In this document: piece by piece, positions 61,599 through 64,000 of the stretch
Layout of the letters: the number at the start of each line of letters is the position of its first letter
How positions within the stretch are numbered: position 1 is the first letter of the stretch
DNA from: Numida meleagris
Lineage: Eukaryota > Chordata > Aves > Galliformes > Numididae
Direction of reading: 5' to 3'
Length of the DNA: 64,000 nt
Assembly (NCBI RefSeq): GCF_002078875.1
Contig: NC_034422.1
Span: 517,988-581,987 of the forward strand
Made by a program: the position numbers and the translations under genes
The notes under the pieces: generated by a model
The model's database searches: none
Seen by the model: the letters and a program-made list of their open reading frames with translations, nothing else
What the model was told of the DNA's origin: nothing

Positions 61599-64000
61599 AA
61601 ACACAAGAAGAGATATTGTGTTCTGCTGCATTTTCCTTGTGGTTGGCATGCAGTCAGAAATGTAGCAAAAAATGCTGCGTGCCTGGATGCAGAGGTGTGG
61701 GGGCAGGAGAAGGCAAAGGTACGGCAGGCGCTGCCAGAGCTCGTGGGGATGCGTTCACAAGTAACGTTCTCGAACGCAGACCCGTGGAGCTCTGGTTAGC
61801 ACGCAGATGTTCAGCTCTTCAGAACAATTTGCCTTTGTGTACGTAGGAGAAGATAACACGTAAGGATTTTTGTGCCATTTGTTGGGGGTTGAACGCTGTA
61901 GTCAGTGCTACAGAATACTTCAAGAAAGTAATAAAAGTGGCTGAATTTTCTGCAGGGTTGCAAAGAAAAGCAGCTTGTCATTTCCAAATACGTGAGGCTG
62001 CAGTCATCTGTCTTTTACACACGCAGGTAAGAAGCACCTTTCTAATCTTTACCAGGGATGCTTCAAATATGCAGTCCTTAAAGCCATTCCTTCCCTTGGA
62101 GTGTCTCTGTGGAATCATCCTGTGCAGTTTTCTGTTCCCTGTGGCTTCATCCCTTGCCTAGTAGCGCAGACTGAATGATGCCTCTTGATTTTGTTGCTGT
62201 TGTGAGAACTATCAGTAGCAGATTTTTTTTTTCAAAGTAAGCAATAGGGTTTTTTTGTGAGATAGTACTAAAAACCTTGGCTAGCATCTTTGGCTGTGCG
62301 TGCTTTGTTTTGTATGATGGAGGTGACAGAGATAAATTAGAGTTTCTGCTTTCGCTGAGTATTGCGATGATGGTCATTGAGTGTATTAATTTGGAAGAAA
62401 CTCTTTAGAAAACTTCAGCTTCAGCAAATGTTTAGTGTACTCATTTTTCCTAATGATGTGCAGTGCAAGCGCAGTCATTTGAAGGAACAGGTGACAGAGG
62501 GAGTTGTTTTGAAACTGCCCAAGGGGAAAAGCAGAGGAAAGTTGTAGCAGCCCTCCAATGCAGTGTGATACTGTGTAATAACAGTAGCTACATTCAGAAT
62601 TTAAATGTCACCAAATGTACGAGCAAGAAACATGATTTGTCTGCCGGTTTCAAGATGTGGAGAACCAACGGCTGGGCCAGACTCCTCCATCACTATGGTG
62701 TGTTGAAAGTAACTATATTAGTGCCTTTATTTTTGACTACAACACTGCCCCTCACACTTTTATTAAGTAATTGAGAAAATGGCTTTCCGTTCACATCAAT
62801 CCTTTAATGAGAGAAACGACCTTTCAGCGTTGCTCAAGGCTTTCAATGACTGGATATGACTGTGTTCCTGCTCTTGGGCTTTCAGTTTTTCCTGTACTTC
62901 TTCACCTCATTCTTTCCTCTAAGTTTGCTTCCCTATGGCTGCTAAATACAGTCGTTGGAAGCCTGATTCTTTTCAAGGGATTTAAATGAATTAAGAGGCA
63001 AATTACTTACATCTGGAAGTTACTCTGGAAATTGTTTTGCTTGAGGTGGATCAAACTGTTTCTCAGAGCAGGAGCTGTGACACTAGCTTGTGGCCTTTTG
63101 CCTTAAGGAGCAATTGCAAGTGTTTACCGTAAGCGTATTAAACTAGATGTTCAGTTTGGAGAGTAAACATTCTCAAAACAAATGCAACCATTTTCAGAAT
63201 AAAGTGTTAACTATTGAGTGGAATCTCAGACAAAAAAAAAAAAAAAAGCAACCAAGCCACAAACAAACAGGTACTAGAAAACAAATATGTCTCAGAAGTA
63301 ATGCTCTTAAATGAATGAAATCTTTGTGAGCAACAGAGATCATCTGAAGGTGCTGATTATAATCCAAGCATTTTTTGTGGGCGGCAACAATGAAGATTGG
63401 GGCACTTCCTGGATAAACATTGCTATCTGCAAACTGCCACGTCCCTCCTCGAACAAAGATAGCAATTAATTAACCAGGAGAGTCAATTTCAACTCTTCAG
63501 TTCCTGATTCGGGATATTCAAGTATTGTCGTGCCCTTCACTTGCACTGAGATGGATTCATGATGACGTTTTTGTGTTAAAGCACTGAAATGTCACGTGTG
63601 TATTTTGGTTTTACTTAAATGTATGAATCATTTGAACACCTAGTAATTTTCACTATGAAATGTGACTGCTTTTCAGTGATCCTTTGTTGCTGTTGCCTTT
63701 TAACTGTACTTGAATGTGGAGGATGGGAACCATTATTTGCTTCTCTCTAAAAGTGCACCCTTCTATGCCTGGATTGTCTTTAGAATGATCTTCAAGTAAA
63801 CTAGCAAAACCGACAGAAATCTCTGTGTGGCCTGCCTGGGGTTAATAGATACATTTGTATTCTCTTTGTAGCTACTTGTATAGTGAGGAGCTTACTAAGG
63901 TCTAAAAAGCTTGAAGAAAATAGATATGGAAACCCAACGAGAGGTCTCCTACAAACACAATTCCCATATCATACTTTTGACTAAACCACAGATTGTCAGC

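Larger units (their letters stand above)
55856..64000. other. MAPK1 downstream flank
   Basis: About 8.1 kb without a recognisable coding exon. It holds AATAAA hexamers at 59,828, 60,045 and 61,052, a G13 run at 61,586-61,598, and an A-rich run at about 63,232-63,246. The 61,052 site has a GT-rich downstream element and could end a longer MAPK1 3' UTR or a non-coding transcript. No CpG island or YPEL1 coding sequence is seen; by synteny YPEL1 would lie further right. Confidence 0.75.

Overview
The window is vertebrate nuclear DNA, most likely from a bird and plausibly a galliform such as chicken or a relative. The evidence is a MAPK1 (ERK2) gene of about 30 kb (the human gene exceeds 100 kb), low interspersed-repeat density, one degraded CR1-like fragment, a GC-rich promoter with an assembly gap, and an ERK2 protein with bird-like substitutions such as Pro in ADPK where mammals have ADSK. 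There are no operons, CRISPR arrays, phage or bacterial genes. The species call is an inference.

Layout on the + strand: 1-264 is the end of the last coding intron of PPM1F. 265-638 is the last coding exon of PPM1F, a PP2C-family Ser/Thr phosphatase also called POPX2 or CaMKII phosphatase. 639 to about 8,300 is its probable 3' UTR or flank. About 8,300-25,440 is intergenic sequence with homopolymers, microsatellites and a few exon-like segments, but no recognisable gene. About 25,440-27,600 is a CpG island interrupted by an 80-N gap (26,244-26,323). 26,526-49,885 is the MAPK1 coding region in eight coding exons, encoding 368 residues. A ninth, non-coding exon starts at 52,022 and carries most of the 3' UTR, with a good poly(A) signal near 55,828. 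55,860-64,000 is downstream flank with no recognisable gene. The order PPM1F then MAPK1 on one strand matches the vertebrate TOP3B-PPM1F-MAPK1-YPEL1 block, so YPEL1 would be expected beyond the right edge.

ERK2 is the terminal kinase of the RAS-RAF-MEK-ERK cascade and PPM1F is a phosphatase acting on CaMKII and PAK signalling. They are linked by conserved synteny; nothing here shows co-regulation.

The most interesting observations are these. (1) An unannotated, phase-matched, stop-free 54-nt cassette-exon candidate lies in MAPK1 intron 6 (48,237-48,290) and would insert 18 residues just before ALDLLDK. (2) Intron 2 has a consensus U12-type (minor spliceosome) 5' splice site. (3) A possible in-frame alternative terminal exon in intron 3 would make a kinase lacking DFG and TEY. 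(4) The promoter has tandem identical CACGTG elements and intron 1 begins with a strong G-quadruplex motif. No wholly new biological system is evident: this is an ordinary conserved signalling-gene locus.
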